Shown: positions 43,320 through 53,386 of the stretch, piece by piece
Layout of the letters: each line of letters begins with the position of its first letter
Position numbering within the stretch: the first letter of the stretch is position 1
Assembly (NCBI RefSeq): GCF_002742335.1
Contig: NZ_MDGR01000007.1
Location: 310,001-374,000, forward strand
DNA: 64,000 nucleotides
Direction of reading: 5' to 3'
DNA from: Reichenbachiella sp. 5M10
Lineage (GTDB): Bacteria > Bacteroidota > Bacteroidia > Cytophagales > Cyclobacteriaceae
Position numbers and translations under genes: made by a program
Notes under the pieces: generated by a model
What the model was told of the DNA's origin: nothing
Database searches by the model: none
Seen by the model: the letters and a program-made list of their open reading frames with translations, nothing else

Positions 43320-44639
43320 ATGATGTGGCGAAATATGAGACTGCCCAAAAAACCACTTGGTAAGTTCAACACTCTGTTGCTTATCCTTTACGTATGTTTT
43401 TTTACCATTGATGTTTTTATCAAAGAGATCACCTTTATGCCGTGGTGGTTCTTTTTGGTATTGATCGCATTGCAGTTGGTGCAGATGTACTTTTTGTATC
43501 GTGGGATATTGGAGGTATGGGTCGCGCATTTCAATTTGGCCACCCTCATGGGGATGTTGCAGTTGGCTTTGGTTCTCAAGCCTGACTATTTTCATGCAGT
43601 GGTCTATTGGGCGGCGGTGGTGCCGATTTTGGTGAGTACAACGCTAGATGGTCGTCATTCCCTTGTATGGTATGTGTTGACTGTCCTATTTGTGCTGTTC
43701 AATGGTCTCCATGCTTACGTACAGTTTGGAAGCTATACCTTAGAGATTTTCCCGATGCGATTCATGATTACGGGATTGATATATGTGTTTTTGACCATTT
43801 TCGTCGCTGTACTTTACAAGCAGATGAGAGATCGTCAGAGCAAAATATTGGATGTTAAAAACAAACGACTAGCTGCCCAGCGCATGCGGTTGGAAGCTCT
43901 CAATAAGGAATTGACTTTGCAACATGATCAGCTTTTGACTGCCCAAAAGCAATTGCTGCAATCTGAGAAAATGGCATCACTTGGGGTGCTGTCAGCTGGG
44001 ATTGGACATGAAATCAATAATCCCTTGCATTTTATCAAATCGGGTGTGGATGGCCTGGCGAGAGAGCTCGACAAGGACGTAGAGGATGTGCGCAAAGAAA
44101 CACTACCGTACATGAAGGTGATTCAGGAAGGGGTATCGAGAGCCAACAAGATCGTCAAGAGTTTGAGCCATTTTAGTAGGCAAACGGTCACAATGGATGA
44201 GTCGTGTGATATTCATGGTATTCTAGAAAATTGCCTGTCGATACTCCACAATAAGCTCAAATTCAGAGTCGAAGTATTTACCGATTATAGCGCTACTACT
44301 CATGTCGTAGTAGGTAACGAGGGGAAGCTACATCAAGCGTTTCTTAATGTACTCACCAATGCGGAGCAGTCGATGGATGAGCGTGGAAAATTAACAGTGA
44401 GTACGAAATCTTCTGGATCAGATATACGGGTGTCTATATCAGATACGGGGAGCGGGATCAAGGAGGCGGATCTTGACAAAATTCATGACCCATTTTTTAC
44501 TACCAAAGAGCCAGGGTTAGGGACGGGGCTAGGTTTAGCTATTACACACAAGATTCTCGAAGAGCATGGGGTTCGTGTAGAAGTCCAATCAGAGGAGAAT
44601 GTAGGAACTGAATTCGTGTTGATATTCCCGATAAAGTAG
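43320..44639 (+). CDS. Membrane sensor histidine kinase with six-helix sensor
   Basis: 439 residues from the ATG at 43320; an in-frame TTG 45 nt upstream is less likely. Six membrane helices occupy about residues 15-180, followed by a coiled coil (KNKRLAAQRMRLEALNKEL). The HisKA phosphoacceptor is His230 in AGIGHEINNPLHF; the HATPase domain has NVLTNAEQSM (N box), SDTGSGI (G1) and GTGLGLAI (G2). No receiver domain and no response regulator nearby, so its partner must be elsewhere. The membrane part is the likely sensor. Confidence 0.88.
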   Translation: MMWRNMRLPKKPLGKFNTLLLILYVCFFTIDVFIKEITFMPWWFFLVLIALQLVQMYFLYRGILEVWVAHFNLATLMGMLQLALVLKPDYFHAVVYWAAVVPILVSTTLDGRHSLVWYVLTVLFVLFNGLHAYVQFGSYTLEIFPMRFMITGLIYVFLTIFVAVLYKQMRDRQSKILDVKNKRLAAQRMRLEALNKELTLQHDQLLTAQKQLLQSEKMASLGVLSAGIGHEINNPLHFIKSGVDGLARELDKDVEDVRKETLPYMKVIQEGVSRANKIVKSLSHFSRQTVTMDESCDIHGILENCLSILHNKLKFRVEVFTDYSATTHVVVGNEGKLHQAFLNVLTNAEQSMDERGKLTVSTKSSGSDIRVSISDTGSGIKEADLDKIHDPFFTTKEPGLGTGLGLAITHKILEEHGVRVEVQSEENVGTEFVLIFPIK

Positions 44640-44650
44640 TACACGGGGAA

Positions 44651-44680
44651 TAAAAAAGCCGATTCGAAAGGAATCGGCTT
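44651..44680 (-). terminator. Terminator of lpdA
   Basis: AAGCCGATTC (44656-44665) pairs with GAATCGGCTT (44671-44680); the minus strand continues into a T6 tract at 44656-44651. May also serve the convergent kinase gene. Confidence 0.82.
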
Positions 44681-44701
44681 GAAGTGTCTGTTCGTTGGTG
44701 A

Positions 44702-46096
44702 TTACAGGTGGATTGCTTCACCGTACGCATCCTCTACGGCATCTTTGATCGCTTCAGACATGGTAGGGTGTGGGTGAATCGCTTTCATGATTTCGTGACC
44801 CGTAGTTTCTAATTTTCTAGCGACTACAGCCTCTGCGATCATGTCTGTCACACCTGCTCCGATCAAGTGACATCCGAGCCACTCGCCATACTTGGCATCA
44901 AAGATCACTTTGACAAATCCTTCTGAGTTTCCTCCTGCTTGGGCTTTTCCAGAAGCAGAGAATGGGAATTTTCCTACTTTGATTTCGATTCCAGCTTCTT
45001 TTGCAGCTTTTTCGGTCATGCCTACAGATGCAATTTCAGGCGTACAGTATGTACAACCTGGGATGTTTTCATAGTCGAGCGGCTCAGGGTTTTCACCACA
45101 GATTTTTTCCACACATATGATCGCCTCTGCAGAGGATACGTGTGCCAATGCCGGCCCGTGTACGATATCACCGATGGCGTATATGCCTGGGAGGTTTGTT
45201 TTGTAGTAGTCGTCCACGATGATTTTGCCTCGGTCGGTCATCACGCCTACATCTTCGAGACCGATGCCTTCGATGTTGGTTGAGACTCCTACAGCTGACA
45301 ATACGATGTCACAATCGATTTGCTCTTCGCCTTTGGCTGTTTTGACAGTCACTTTGCATCCCGACCCTTTGGTGTCTACAGCAGTCACTTCAGCGCTCGT
45401 CATGATATTCATGCCTTGCTTTTTGAATGATCTCGCCAATTGTTTTGAGACATCTTCGTCCTCTACAGGGACAATATTTGGTAGGTACTCTACGATTGTG
45501 ACTTCTGTGCCGATGGAGTTGTAGAAGTATGCAAACTCTACACCGATGGCACCAGAACCAACAATGACCATTTTCTTAGGTTGTTTAGGTAGCGTCATTG
45601 CTTCTCTATACCCAATGATCTTTTTGCCATCAATTGGTAGAGTAGGTAGTTCTCTAGAACGCCCCCCAGTAGCAATGATGATACTGTCAGCTGTGTAACT
45701 TTCGGTTTTGCCCTCAGCATCTGTGACAGTTACTGTCTTGTTGGCGGCTACTTTGCCAAACCCCAACAATTGGTCGATCTTGTTCTTTTTGAGAAGGAAT
45801 TGTACTCCTTTGCTCATTGTGTCAGCGACACCACGGCTTCTCTTGATCATTCCTCCAAAATCCGCTTTGGAGTCCTTGACGGTGATTCCGTAGTTTTCTG
45901 CGTGAGAAATGTATTCGAAAACACTGGCACTTTTCAAAAGAGCTTTTGTAGGAATACATCCCCAGTTGAGGCAGATGCCTCCGATTTCTGCTTTTTCAAC
46001 CACTGCAACTTTTTTCCCTAGTTGGGATGCTCTGATAGCTGCAACGTATCCGCCAGGACCGCTACCTATCACTATAATGTCATATTTGTTTGCCAT
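44702..46096 (-). CDS. lpdA: Dihydrolipoyl dehydrogenase (E3)
   Basis: 464 residues. FAD loop VIGSGPGGYVAA (9-20), redox-active disulfide Cys42/Cys47 in GGICLNWGCIPT, NAD loop VGSGAIGVEFAY, FAD loop IYAIGDIVHGPALAH, and the C-terminal catalytic His-Glu in AIHPHPTMSEAIKDA. Re-oxidises lipoamide in 2-oxo acid dehydrogenase complexes and the glycine cleavage system. It is transcribed alone, so it probably serves several complexes. Confidence 0.95.
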   Translation of the reverse strand: MANKYDIIVIGSGPGGYVAAIRASQLGKKVAVVEKAEIGGICLNWGCIPTKALLKSASVFEYISHAENYGITVKDSKADFGGMIKRSRGVADTMSKGVQFLLKKNKIDQLLGFGKVAANKTVTVTDAEGKTESYTADSIIIATGGRSRELPTLPIDGKKIIGYREAMTLPKQPKKMVIVGSGAIGVEFAYFYNSIGTEVTIVEYLPNIVPVEDEDVSKQLARSFKKQGMNIMTSAEVTAVDTKGSGCKVTVKTAKGEEQIDCDIVLSAVGVSTNIEGIGLEDVGVMTDRGKIIVDDYYKTNLPGIYAIGDIVHGPALAHVSSAEAIICVEKICGENPEPLDYENIPGCTYCTPEIASVGMTEKAAKEAGIEIKVGKFPFSASGKAQAGGNSEGFVKVIFDAKYGEWLGCHLIGAGVTDMIAEAVVARKLETTGHEIMKAIHPHPTMSEAIKDAVEDAYGEAIHL

Positions 46097-46412
46097 AATT
46101 CTTTTACTGAATAAGAAGAGACCTGATTCGTTTAGGCTCTAAAGAGCTGCAAATTTAATGGCTTTGGCTTGAGAATAAAAGGGAATCGGTAAGCTAAAAC
46201 GCAAATAGCCTGTCATAATACAGCTCCAAATGCGTATGGGGGAATTTTTGATAAAAAATCCAATGGATAGATTGAAACGATGTATTTTTGGACGAAAATT
46301 TCGACAGAAAACCATTTACAAACAATCAAATGAAATGAGTATCATGGACTTTTCAAAAGCATAGATGTGTCCAAATACGCGTATCAGGTGACTACAAAAA
46401 ATTAATTCACAC
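46097..46412. other. Divergent promoter region lpdA/fabG
   Basis: 316 bp, AT-rich. Holds the lpdA -7 element at 46150-46157 and, for fabG, a TATTTTTG at 46283-46290, 122 nt before the start. No ORF or structured RNA recognised. Confidence 0.5.
46150..46157 (-). promoter_or_regulatory. Bacteroidota -7 element of lpdA
   Basis: Reads TAAATTTG followed by C on the minus strand, 54 nt before lpdA. Confidence 0.5.
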
Positions 46413-47159
46413 ATGAAATTATTGGAAGGAAAAACAGCTTTGGTGACAGGTGCTTCTAAAGGTATCGGTAGAGCAATTGCTATCAAATATGCACAACAGG
46501 GAGCAAATGTGGCATTTACCTATTTGTCAAGTGTAGAGAAAGGCGAGGCGTTGGTTGCAGAACTGGAAGCTTTTGGCGTGAAAGCCAAGGGCTATCGATC
46601 AGATGCATCGAAATTTGATGCAGCAGAGGAATTGGTCAGTAACGTAGTGGCTGATTTTGGTCAGCTCGATGTATTGATCAACAACGCTGGGATTACCAAA
46701 GATAACCTTTTGATGCGTATGACAGAGGAAGCATGGGATGATGTGATCAACGTTAATCTTAAATCATGTTTTAATACGGTCAAAGCAGCTACTCGAACTT
46801 TCATGAAGCAGAAATCGGGTTCTATCATCAACGTGTCGTCTGTAGTCGGAGTGAAGGGCAATGCGGGGCAATCTAATTATGCAGCTTCTAAGGCTGGGAT
46901 TATTGGGTTTACCAAATCAGTGGCATTAGAGCTTGGATCTAGAAATATCCGTAGCAATGCTATCGCACCGGGATTTATCGAGACGGAAATGACCGAAGTG
47001 TTGGACGAAAAGGTAGTACAAGGTTGGAGAGAAGGCATTCCAATGAAACGAGGAGGACAGCCTGAAGAAGTAGCTGATGCCTGTGTGTTCTTAGGGTCCG
47101 ATATGTCTACATATATTTCTGGCCAGGTATTGAACATCTGTGGAGCGATGTTGACCTAA
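46413..47159 (+). CDS. fabG: 3-oxoacyl-ACP reductase
   Basis: 248 residues, the normal FabG length. NADP loop VTGASKGIGRAIA (11-23), NNAG (90-93), catalytic Ser142, Tyr156, Lys160 (SNYAASK) and the FabG-type end QVLNICGAMLT. Reduces 3-oxoacyl-ACP in each round of fatty acid elongation. Much closer to housekeeping FabG than the SDR at 3621. No other fab gene is adjacent. Confidence 0.93.
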   Translation: MKLLEGKTALVTGASKGIGRAIAIKYAQQGANVAFTYLSSVEKGEALVAELEAFGVKAKGYRSDASKFDAAEELVSNVVADFGQLDVLINNAGITKDNLLMRMTEEAWDDVINVNLKSCFNTVKAATRTFMKQKSGSIINVSSVVGVKGNAGQSNYAASKAGIIGFTKSVALELGSRNIRSNAIAPGFIETEMTEVLDEKVVQGWREGIPMKRGGQPEEVADACVFLGSDMSTYISGQVLNICGAMLT

Positions 47160-47170
47160 TGCAAGAGACT

Positions 47171-47211
47171 CCTTCTCAGGATGATCCTTGGTTGTGATGA
47201 TTCTGAGAAGG
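47171..47211. repeat. Hairpin between fabG and the VWA gene
   Basis: CCTTCTCAG (47171-47179) pairs with CTGAGAAGG (47203-47211), with further short pairing inside (GATC/GAT). No T tract on either strand. It lies just after the fabG stop and ends 3 nt before ATG 47215, so it could limit read-through or translation. Confidence 0.5.
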
Positions 47212-47214
47212 AGA

Positions 47215-49326
47215 ATGATTGAGAACTCTTCTGATTCCAATGCCAAAAACGTAGCACTATTGCCCATCATTCAATTTGAATATTCTGTTTGGCTCTTGCC
47301 ACTCTACCTGTTGATCGCCTGTGCCATCAGCTATCTCCTCTATTCGAAAAAAACACCGTGGAACTCCGTTACCAACAAATTACTTTTTGTGCTGCGTGTT
47401 ATGATTTTCACGTCACTTGGGATCCTTCTATTGAATCCGCTCTTCAATCAATACATCGAGCAAGTTGAAAAACCCCAAGTCGTACTGGTCGTGGATCATT
47501 CTACTTCGATGCTCAACCACACGGACTCCCTTCAAGTACGAACTATCCATCAGACGGTGTCGGATTTGGAAGAAACCTTGGAAGGTAAGGGGTACGATGT
47601 GCTCAAAAGTAACCTCGATCAAGAGTTGGAGACTTGGACGCAATTGGAGTTTAGCGGACAAACCACCGATTTGAGTGCTGCGCTGCAACGAATCGCAGCG
47701 CGCTATGAAAACGCCAATCTAGCAGCAATGTATCTAGTGTCGGACGGTAAGTACAATCGTGGGCAATCACCCGTGTATCAATCGTATCCGTTTGTGATGC
47801 ATACTATCGGAGTAGGAGATACAACACAAAAATATGACCTTGCGATCCGAAATGTACTGTTCAATAAGATCGCTTATCAAGGCAATCGTTTTCCGATAGT
47901 TGCAGAAGTGTATAATTTCGGTTTTTTGGATGAAAAAACGACGCTTAGACTCACCAAAAAAGGAAAGACAATAGCCTCAAAGCAACTTGTCTTTGACAGA
48001 GAAGAGGGACTGGTCAAAGTGGAGTTTGAAGTGGAGGCGAAGGATCAAGGTTTGCAGCGGTTGGATGTGGTAATCGATGGGTTTGAGGAGGAATCCATTC
48101 AAACCAACAATCGCCAGAGCATCTATGTAGATGTGATTGATGGGAAACAAAGTGTCCTTTTGGTTGCGCCTGCCCCGCATCCAGATCTCAAGACTCTGCG
48201 TGAGGTGATCGAAAAGAATAAGAATTTTGAAGTGAAGCTCTTCGTGCCAGGTCTGAGTGAGATGCCGATAGAGAAGGTGGACTTGGCTATTGTACACAAT
48301 GCCTTTGATAGTCGTCGACGGACACAGAAAGTTGTCAACGAATTGATTGAACAGAAGGTGCCCATGTTTTATGTCTTAGGGTTTCAAACGAATTTCAATG
48401 CATTGCCACTGGGTCCGTCAGAACTGGCTATTGCGCAGCGCAGGAATCAAAAGGACCTAGTTACAGCACAGCTCAATCCAGACATGGATTTGTTTATTGT
48501 GACTTCGGATCTCAATGAGCGCTGGCAGGAGTTTGTTCCTGTATTGGCTCCCTACGGGGAAATAACCATACCTGCTGACGCCAAGGTGCTCTTGCATCAA
48601 CGAGTAGGAGCCGTGACTACTCAGCGCCCCCTACTGTATACTACTCTACATTCGGACGTGAAACATGCCTATTTGCTAGCTGATGGGATATGGCAGTGGC
48701 GATTGCAGGAGTACGCTTCGTACGAAAATACAGATAGTTTTGATGAATTCTTTCTCAAGTTGGTTCAATACCTGAGTACCAAGGTCGACAAGCGTAAGTT
48801 CAAGTTCTATCCAGTGCGCAACGAGTACGGTACAAACCAAATAGTTGAGTTTCAGTCAGAGTTGTACAATGAAATCTATGAGAGGGTGTACGGAGAGGAG
48901 CTACAAGTGAGGATCATGTCTGAGAATGGGTTGAGTAAAGAATATGCATTTGTGCCATCGTCAGAATACTCACTGTTGAAAGTTGCCAATTTGGAGGCAG
49001 GGAAGTATCAGTATGAAGCTATATGGACTGAGAAAAAGGACAGGGTGAATGGGGATTTTATCGTTAGAGACGAGCAGCTGGAACAATTTGATCAAGTGGC
49101 AGACTTTGGTTTGATGCGAGCTTTGGCTGAGGCTAATGACGGGGTGTTTTATACGCTTAGCGATCAGGCCAAACTGTACCGAGATGTGGAAGATTTTGCT
49201 TTCAAAGGACGTGTCCATTTTGAGGAAGATGTGTACCCTGCAATCAATCTGTGGTGGTGCTGGGTGTTGGTTTTGACTCTAGCCAGTACAGAGTGGTTTG
49301 CCCGTAAGTATTCAGGAGGGTATTGA
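47215..49326 (+). CDS. Membrane protein with VWA-like domain
   Basis: 703 residues from ATG 47215; an upstream in-frame ATG (47197) falls inside the hairpin and is less likely. Membrane helices at about 20-37, 45-66 and 677-697. A von Willebrand-like domain follows the second helix: VVLVVDHSTSMLNHTDS (MIDAS-type DxSxS) and AAMYLVSDGKYNRG. A long beta-rich region follows. The organisation (two N-terminal helices, large soluble part, C-terminal helix) is like the BatA/glutamine-amidotransferase-like VWA membrane proteins of Bacteroidota that work with MoxR ATPases. A MoxR gene is at 32170. Envelope stress or protein-complex assembly is a family-level guess. Confidence 0.72.
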   Translation: MIENSSDSNAKNVALLPIIQFEYSVWLLPLYLLIACAISYLLYSKKTPWNSVTNKLLFVLRVMIFTSLGILLLNPLFNQYIEQVEKPQVVLVVDHSTSMLNHTDSLQVRTIHQTVSDLEETLEGKGYDVLKSNLDQELETWTQLEFSGQTTDLSAALQRIAARYENANLAAMYLVSDGKYNRGQSPVYQSYPFVMHTIGVGDTTQKYDLAIRNVLFNKIAYQGNRFPIVAEVYNFGFLDEKTTLRLTKKGKTIASKQLVFDREEGLVKVEFEVEAKDQGLQRLDVVIDGFEEESIQTNNRQSIYVDVIDGKQSVLLVAPAPHPDLKTLREVIEKNKNFEVKLFVPGLSEMPIEKVDLAIVHNAFDSRRRTQKVVNELIEQKVPMFYVLGFQTNFNALPLGPSELAIAQRRNQKDLVTAQLNPDMDLFIVTSDLNERWQEFVPVLAPYGEITIPADAKVLLHQRVGAVTTQRPLLYTTLHSDVKHAYLLADGIWQWRLQEYASYENTDSFDEFFLKLVQYLSTKVDKRKFKFYPVRNEYGTNQIVEFQSELYNEIYERVYGEELQVRIMSENGLSKEYAFVPSSEYSLLKVANLEAGKYQYEAIWTEKKDRVNGDFIVRDEQLEQFDQVADFGLMRALAEANDGVFYTLSDQAKLYRDVEDFAFKGRVHFEEDVYPAINLWWCWVLVLTLASTEWFARKYSGGY

Positions 49327-49368
49327 AACACAGAAAACCTGTTAGTAGCTAACAGGTTTTCTGTGTTT
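49326..49368. terminator. Strong bidirectional terminator, perfect 20-bp stem
   Basis: A perfect 20-bp inverted repeat (49326-49345 and 49349-49368) with loop TAG separates the convergent VWA and clpC genes. Core AAAACCTGTTAG/CTAACAGGTTTT. Confidence 0.85.
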
Positions 49369-49407
49369 CAAACTGTGTTTGAATTCAAGAAGGAATAGAC
49401 TTCAAGT

Positions 49408-51957
49408 TTATTCTTCTTTCTTTTCTTTTTTAGCTTTTTGCTTTTTGACGGATATATCCAGTTCTTCCGCACCTTCGCTGTGATCAGCTAGGAGCGTATC
49501 TCCTTCTTGTACATTGCCCTGGAGGATGAATTCCGCTATTTGGTCTTCGAGATACTTCTGTATGGCTCTGTTGAGTGGACGAGCACCAAAGGCCTGATCG
49601 TATCCTTTATCTGCCAAGAAGTCTTTGGCTTTGCTTGTCAACTCTACGTTGTACCCTAGCTCTATCACGCGCTCGAGTAGTTTGTCCAACGAAATGTCGA
49701 TGATTTTGTGAATGTTTTCACGCTCCAGTGAGTTGAAGACAATCACATCATCTAGTCTGTTCAAAAACTCTGGAGAGAATGCCTTTTTCAAAGCACTTTG
49801 GATGGTTGATTTCATGATATCATCCAAGTTCTCTTTTTTGTTTTTGTTCATGAAACCGATACCTGATCCAAAATCCTTGAGGTCTCGTGCTCCTATGTTA
49901 GAAGTCATGATGATGACGGTGTTTCTAAAGTCAACTTTACGCCCCAATCCATCGGTCAATATGCCATCATCCAATACTTGAAGAAGGATATTGAACACAT
50001 CGGGGTGTGCTTTCTCTATTTCGTCTAATAGTACCACACTGTAAGGTTTTCTTCTCACTTTTTCAGTAAGTTGTCCCCCTTCTTCATAGCCTACATATCC
50101 CGGAGGTGCCCCCACGAGTCTTGATACAGAGAATTTTTCCATGTATTCACTCATGTCAATTCTGACCAAGGCATCGTCTTTGTCAAAGAGGTACTTGGAG
50201 AGTACTTTGGCCAATTCGGTTTTTCCGACACCCGTAGGTCCCAAGAATACAAACGAACCAATTGGCTTGTTTGGATCTTTCAATCCTACTCTAGTTCTTT
50301 GGATCGCTTTGGTCAATTTGGCGATTACCTCATCCTGTCCGATGACTTGTTTTTGCAAGTCTTCTTTCATGCTGAGCAACTTCTTGCTTTCCTTTTGTGC
50401 GATTCGCTTGACAGGTACTCCCGTCATCATAGCGATGACTTCAGCCACGTTTTCTTCGGATACTTCGAATCGCTGAGACTTGGTTTCTTCTTCCCACTTG
50501 GCCTTAGCTAGCTCGAGTTGCTCGATGAGTTTTTTCTCTTTGTCTCGCAACTGCGCGGCTTCTTCGTATTTCTGACTTTTGACGACCTGATTTTTTTCGA
50601 CTTTGACTGCCTCGATGGACTCTTCTAGACTGACGATTTCGTCTGGTACATAGATGTTATTGATATGGACTCTAGAGCCCGCTTCGTCCATGACGTCTAT
50701 AGCCTTGTCTGGAAGGAATCTATCGCTGATGTATCTGTCGGATAGACTTACACATGCTTCGATAGCTTCCTTGGTGTAGTTGACATTGTGATGATCTTCG
50801 TATTTATCTTTGATGTTATTTAGGATTTGTACGGTTTCATCTTTCGTCGTAGCATCTACCATTACCATTTGGAATCGTCTCGCCAACGCTCCGTCCTTTT
50901 CGATGTATTGTCTGTATTCATCCAATGTAGTCGCTCCGATGCATTGGATTTCTCCACGAGCAAGTGCTGGCTTGAACATGTTGGAGGCATCAAGTGATCC
51001 TGAAGCACCACCAGCTCCTACTATCGTATGTAGTTCATCGATAAACAGGATGACTTCTGGAGATTTTTCGATCTCGTTCATTACGGCCTTCATGCGCTCT
51101 TCGAACTGGCCTCTGTACTTCGTTCCTGCAACGAGTGAGGCTAAGTCGAGTGTTACGACTCGTTTGCCAAACAATACTCTAGAGACTTTTTTCTGGATGA
51201 TTCTAAGGGCAAGTCCCTCAGCGATGGCTGTTTTACCAACACCTGGCTCACCGATTAGGATCGGGTTGTTTTTCTTTCTACGGCTCAGGATCTGAGCGAC
51301 ACGTTCGATTTCTTTGTCTCGACCTACGATAGGGTCGAGTTTGTCATCTTCAGCCATTTTGGTCAAGTCTCTACCAAAATTGTCCAAGACAGGAGTTCTT
51401 GATTTCTCACCTCCTTTGCCTGATGGATCCTTGCTCGATGATCCGCCACTGCCACCAGCACCAAATAGCCTAGAATCGTCTTCTGGTTCGTCTGTGTCCG
51501 ATGAAGAGGACATTGGGTGCTCAGTTTGATACTCGAGCAACTCTTTGACTACATCGTAGGCGACATCAAATTTGTCTAAAATTTGTGTACCGATATTGTC
51601 CTCATCTCTCAGTATAGAGAGCAGAAGATGCTCGGTACCGATCAATTGGCTCTTGAATATTTTTGCCTCTAGGTATGTGATTTTCAATACCTTCTCTGAC
51701 TGTCGTGTCAAAGGGATATTGGCTAGGTTTTTTACATTGTTGGTAGCAGAACCTTTTGTTGCTTTTTCAATCGATGCTCTGAGTTCGTCAAGTGAAACGC
51801 CTAACTTCTTCAACAAGCTGATAGCAACTCCCTCACCCTCGCGTATCATGCCAAGTATGAGGTGTTCTGTACCGATATAATCGTGCCCCAATCTGAGTGC
51901 TTCTTCGCGACTCAGTGATATCACCTCTTTTACTCGATTCGAAAATTTTGCTTCCAT
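49408..51957 (-). CDS. clpC: ClpC-type ATP-dependent unfoldase of Clp protease
   Basis: 849 residues. Double Clp_N repeat (about 1-140), serine/glycine linker (150-190), AAA-1 with GEPGVGKT (236-243), the UVR-type middle segment (KYEEAAQLRDKEKKLIEQLE), AAA-2 with GPTGVGKTELAK (near 575) and the ClpP-docking/C-terminal domain. A lysine-rich tail ends it. It unfolds substrates for ClpP. The two-tier Clp_N and the short middle domain mark it as ClpC rather than ClpB. Monocistronic. Confidence 0.93.
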   Translation of the reverse strand: MEAKFSNRVKEVISLSREEALRLGHDYIGTEHLILGMIREGEGVAISLLKKLGVSLDELRASIEKATKGSATNNVKNLANIPLTRQSEKVLKITYLEAKIFKSQLIGTEHLLLSILRDEDNIGTQILDKFDVAYDVVKELLEYQTEHPMSSSSDTDEPEDDSRLFGAGGSGGSSSKDPSGKGGEKSRTPVLDNFGRDLTKMAEDDKLDPIVGRDKEIERVAQILSRRKKNNPILIGEPGVGKTAIAEGLALRIIQKKVSRVLFGKRVVTLDLASLVAGTKYRGQFEERMKAVMNEIEKSPEVILFIDELHTIVGAGGASGSLDASNMFKPALARGEIQCIGATTLDEYRQYIEKDGALARRFQMVMVDATTKDETVQILNNIKDKYEDHHNVNYTKEAIEACVSLSDRYISDRFLPDKAIDVMDEAGSRVHINNIYVPDEIVSLEESIEAVKVEKNQVVKSQKYEEAAQLRDKEKKLIEQLELAKAKWEEETKSQRFEVSEENVAEVIAMMTGVPVKRIAQKESKKLLSMKEDLQKQVIGQDEVIAKLTKAIQRTRVGLKDPNKPIGSFVFLGPTGVGKTELAKVLSKYLFDKDDALVRIDMSEYMEKFSVSRLVGAPPGYVGYEEGGQLTEKVRRKPYSVVLLDEIEKAHPDVFNILLQVLDDGILTDGLGRKVDFRNTVIIMTSNIGARDLKDFGSGIGFMNKNKKENLDDIMKSTIQSALKKAFSPEFLNRLDDVIVFNSLERENIHKIIDISLDKLLERVIELGYNVELTSKAKDFLADKGYDQAFGARPLNRAIQKYLEDQIAEFILQGNVQEGDTLLADHSEGAEELDISVKKQKAKKEKKEE

Positions 51958-52057
51958 GTGCTACTTCGTTGTAGTAAAACTATTTTTAATCTAATTAAAA
52001 CTAAACAATAACTTAAAAACGATCAATTATATTAACCTGTATAGTCGCAGTTTAGTT

Positions 52058-52663
52058 TCATAAATATTTGTCGGATTCAGGCCCTGTATTGCTCAGTAAA
52101 TCCAATATGCTCAAGTTGGGTGCAAATTCTTTACCAAACAATTGCGGGTATGAGACGGGATCTTTGATGTTGGACCAAATATATGGCTTTTTGGGGTGAA
52201 TAGCGGATCTCATGTCGTTGAATTGGTTCTCCGAATTACTTTCGTAGGTTTCTGTGAAATTTATTTTCGTGTCAATATGTAGTGCTTTGAGACAGAATGA
52301 CAGAATTTCATTGTTGAGTTCGAGTAGTCGCTCGTGTTTTTTGAACAGAATGTCGTGTAGATATTGTTCGTAATATTCGAAAAAGGGGGATTTGTTGTAG
52401 GCCGAAAGTAGGGCTCGCCAGTGATCATTGAGCCAACGGTGAGTGTATTCGATTCGGATATCTTCCATCTTTATTTTCTTATTGCCACCGATCATCGGGA
52501 TGGCAAGGGGGAGTATGCGGTTGGATCCAAGGATGTAGCATCGGTTGCGATATGTCTGTTTTTGAAAGTGCTCTTGCGTCTCTATCCATACTTCATCCAG
52601 TGATTTAAGGTATGAGAAGTAAGCTATGCATGGGAAATAGTGACTGTCAATGATCGTCTTCAT
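52058..52663 (-). CDS. WbqC-family protein
   Basis: 201 residues of the WbqC-like family (domain name from O-antigen loci). Typical parts: [39 protein letters not shown] and [26 protein letters not shown]. Function is unsettled; in polysaccharide clusters it is thought to assist unusual sugar or amino acid addition. It overlaps the YciO-like gene by 4 nt, so the two are translated together. No polysaccharide genes are adjacent. Confidence 0.85.
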   Translation of the reverse strand: MKTIIDSHYFPCIAYFSYLKSLDEVWIETQEHFQKQTYRNRCYILGSNRILPLAIPMIGGNKKIKMEDIRIEYTHRWLNDHWRALLSAYNKSPFFEYYEQYLHDILFKKHERLLELNNEILSFCLKALHIDTKINFTETYESNSENQFNDMRSAIHPKKPYIWSNIKDPVSYPQLFGKEFAPNLSILDLLSNTGPESDKYL

Positions 52664-53289
52664 AGAAAATCGGATATGTCTCCCATTCCTTCTCTGACAA
52701 CCATAGCCTCCCCTTCGGTACAGTCGATGACTGTACTGGCTATATTTTGTCCATAGCCTCCGTCGATGACGATATCCACTTTGCCCTTGAATTTTTCATA
52801 GATCAATTCGGGATCTGTAGAATACTCTAATATTTCATCGTCATGATGTATGGATGTTGTGATGATGGGGTTTTCAAGTTCGCGGACAATTTCTCTTGGT
52901 ATATTATGATCTGGGACTCGGATACCGATGGTTTTTTTGGATGCGTTGAGCATCTTAGGGACTTTGGTACTGGAGTTTAGAATGAAAGTGAAAGGCCCTG
53001 GTAGCGCTTTTTTCATGAGCTTGAAAGTAGAGGTGTCCAGTGATTTGGTGTATTCGGAAATGTGACTCAGATCATAGCATATGAATGAGAAGTCCACTTT
53101 TTTGGAGCGAATGTCCTTGAGTTGCTTGATGTGGTCGATGGCTCGGGAGTTGAATATGTCACACCCCATCCCGTAGATCGTGTCTGTTGGGTAGATGATG
53201 ACGCCACCTTTGCGTAGGACGTTGACGATTTGTGATATTTTTCGAGGATCAGGGTTCTCCTGGTACAGTTTGATAAACTCTGTTTTCAT
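52660..53289 (-). CDS. YrdC-domain protein, YciO/TsaC-like
   Basis: 209 residues from ATG 53289; a TTG 9 nt upstream is possible. YrdC fold: [50 protein letters not shown] and SASINxSG-equivalent [12 protein letters not shown]. The FSFICYDL form and missing SxN loop are closer to YciO than to TsaC/Sua5, so it may not be the enzyme that makes threonylcarbamoyl-AMP for the t6A tRNA modification, although weak activity is known for the family. Overlaps WbqC-like gene by 4 nt. Confidence 0.85.
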   Translation of the reverse strand: MKTEFIKLYQENPDPRKISQIVNVLRKGGVIIYPTDTIYGMGCDIFNSRAIDHIKQLKDIRSKKVDFSFICYDLSHISEYTKSLDTSTFKLMKKALPGPFTFILNSSTKVPKMLNASKKTIGIRVPDHNIPREIVRELENPIITTSIHHDDEILEYSTDPELIYEKFKGKVDIVIDGGYGQNIASTVIDCTEGEAMVVREGMGDISDFL

Positions 53290-53371
53290 AAGGATCAAAA
53301 TTAATCAATTGTATCGTTTTAATATTATGGATTAAATACTTCGAGAAATGAATCTGCTAGGAGTAAATAAT

Positions 53372-53379
53372 TATTTTTG
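53372..53379 (+). promoter_or_regulatory. Bacteroidota -7 element of mltG
   Basis: TATTTTTG followed by C, only 7 nt before ATG 53387. This gives a near-leaderless transcript and argues against the in-frame start at 53348. Confidence 0.5.
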
Positions 53380-53386
53380 CGTCCTT

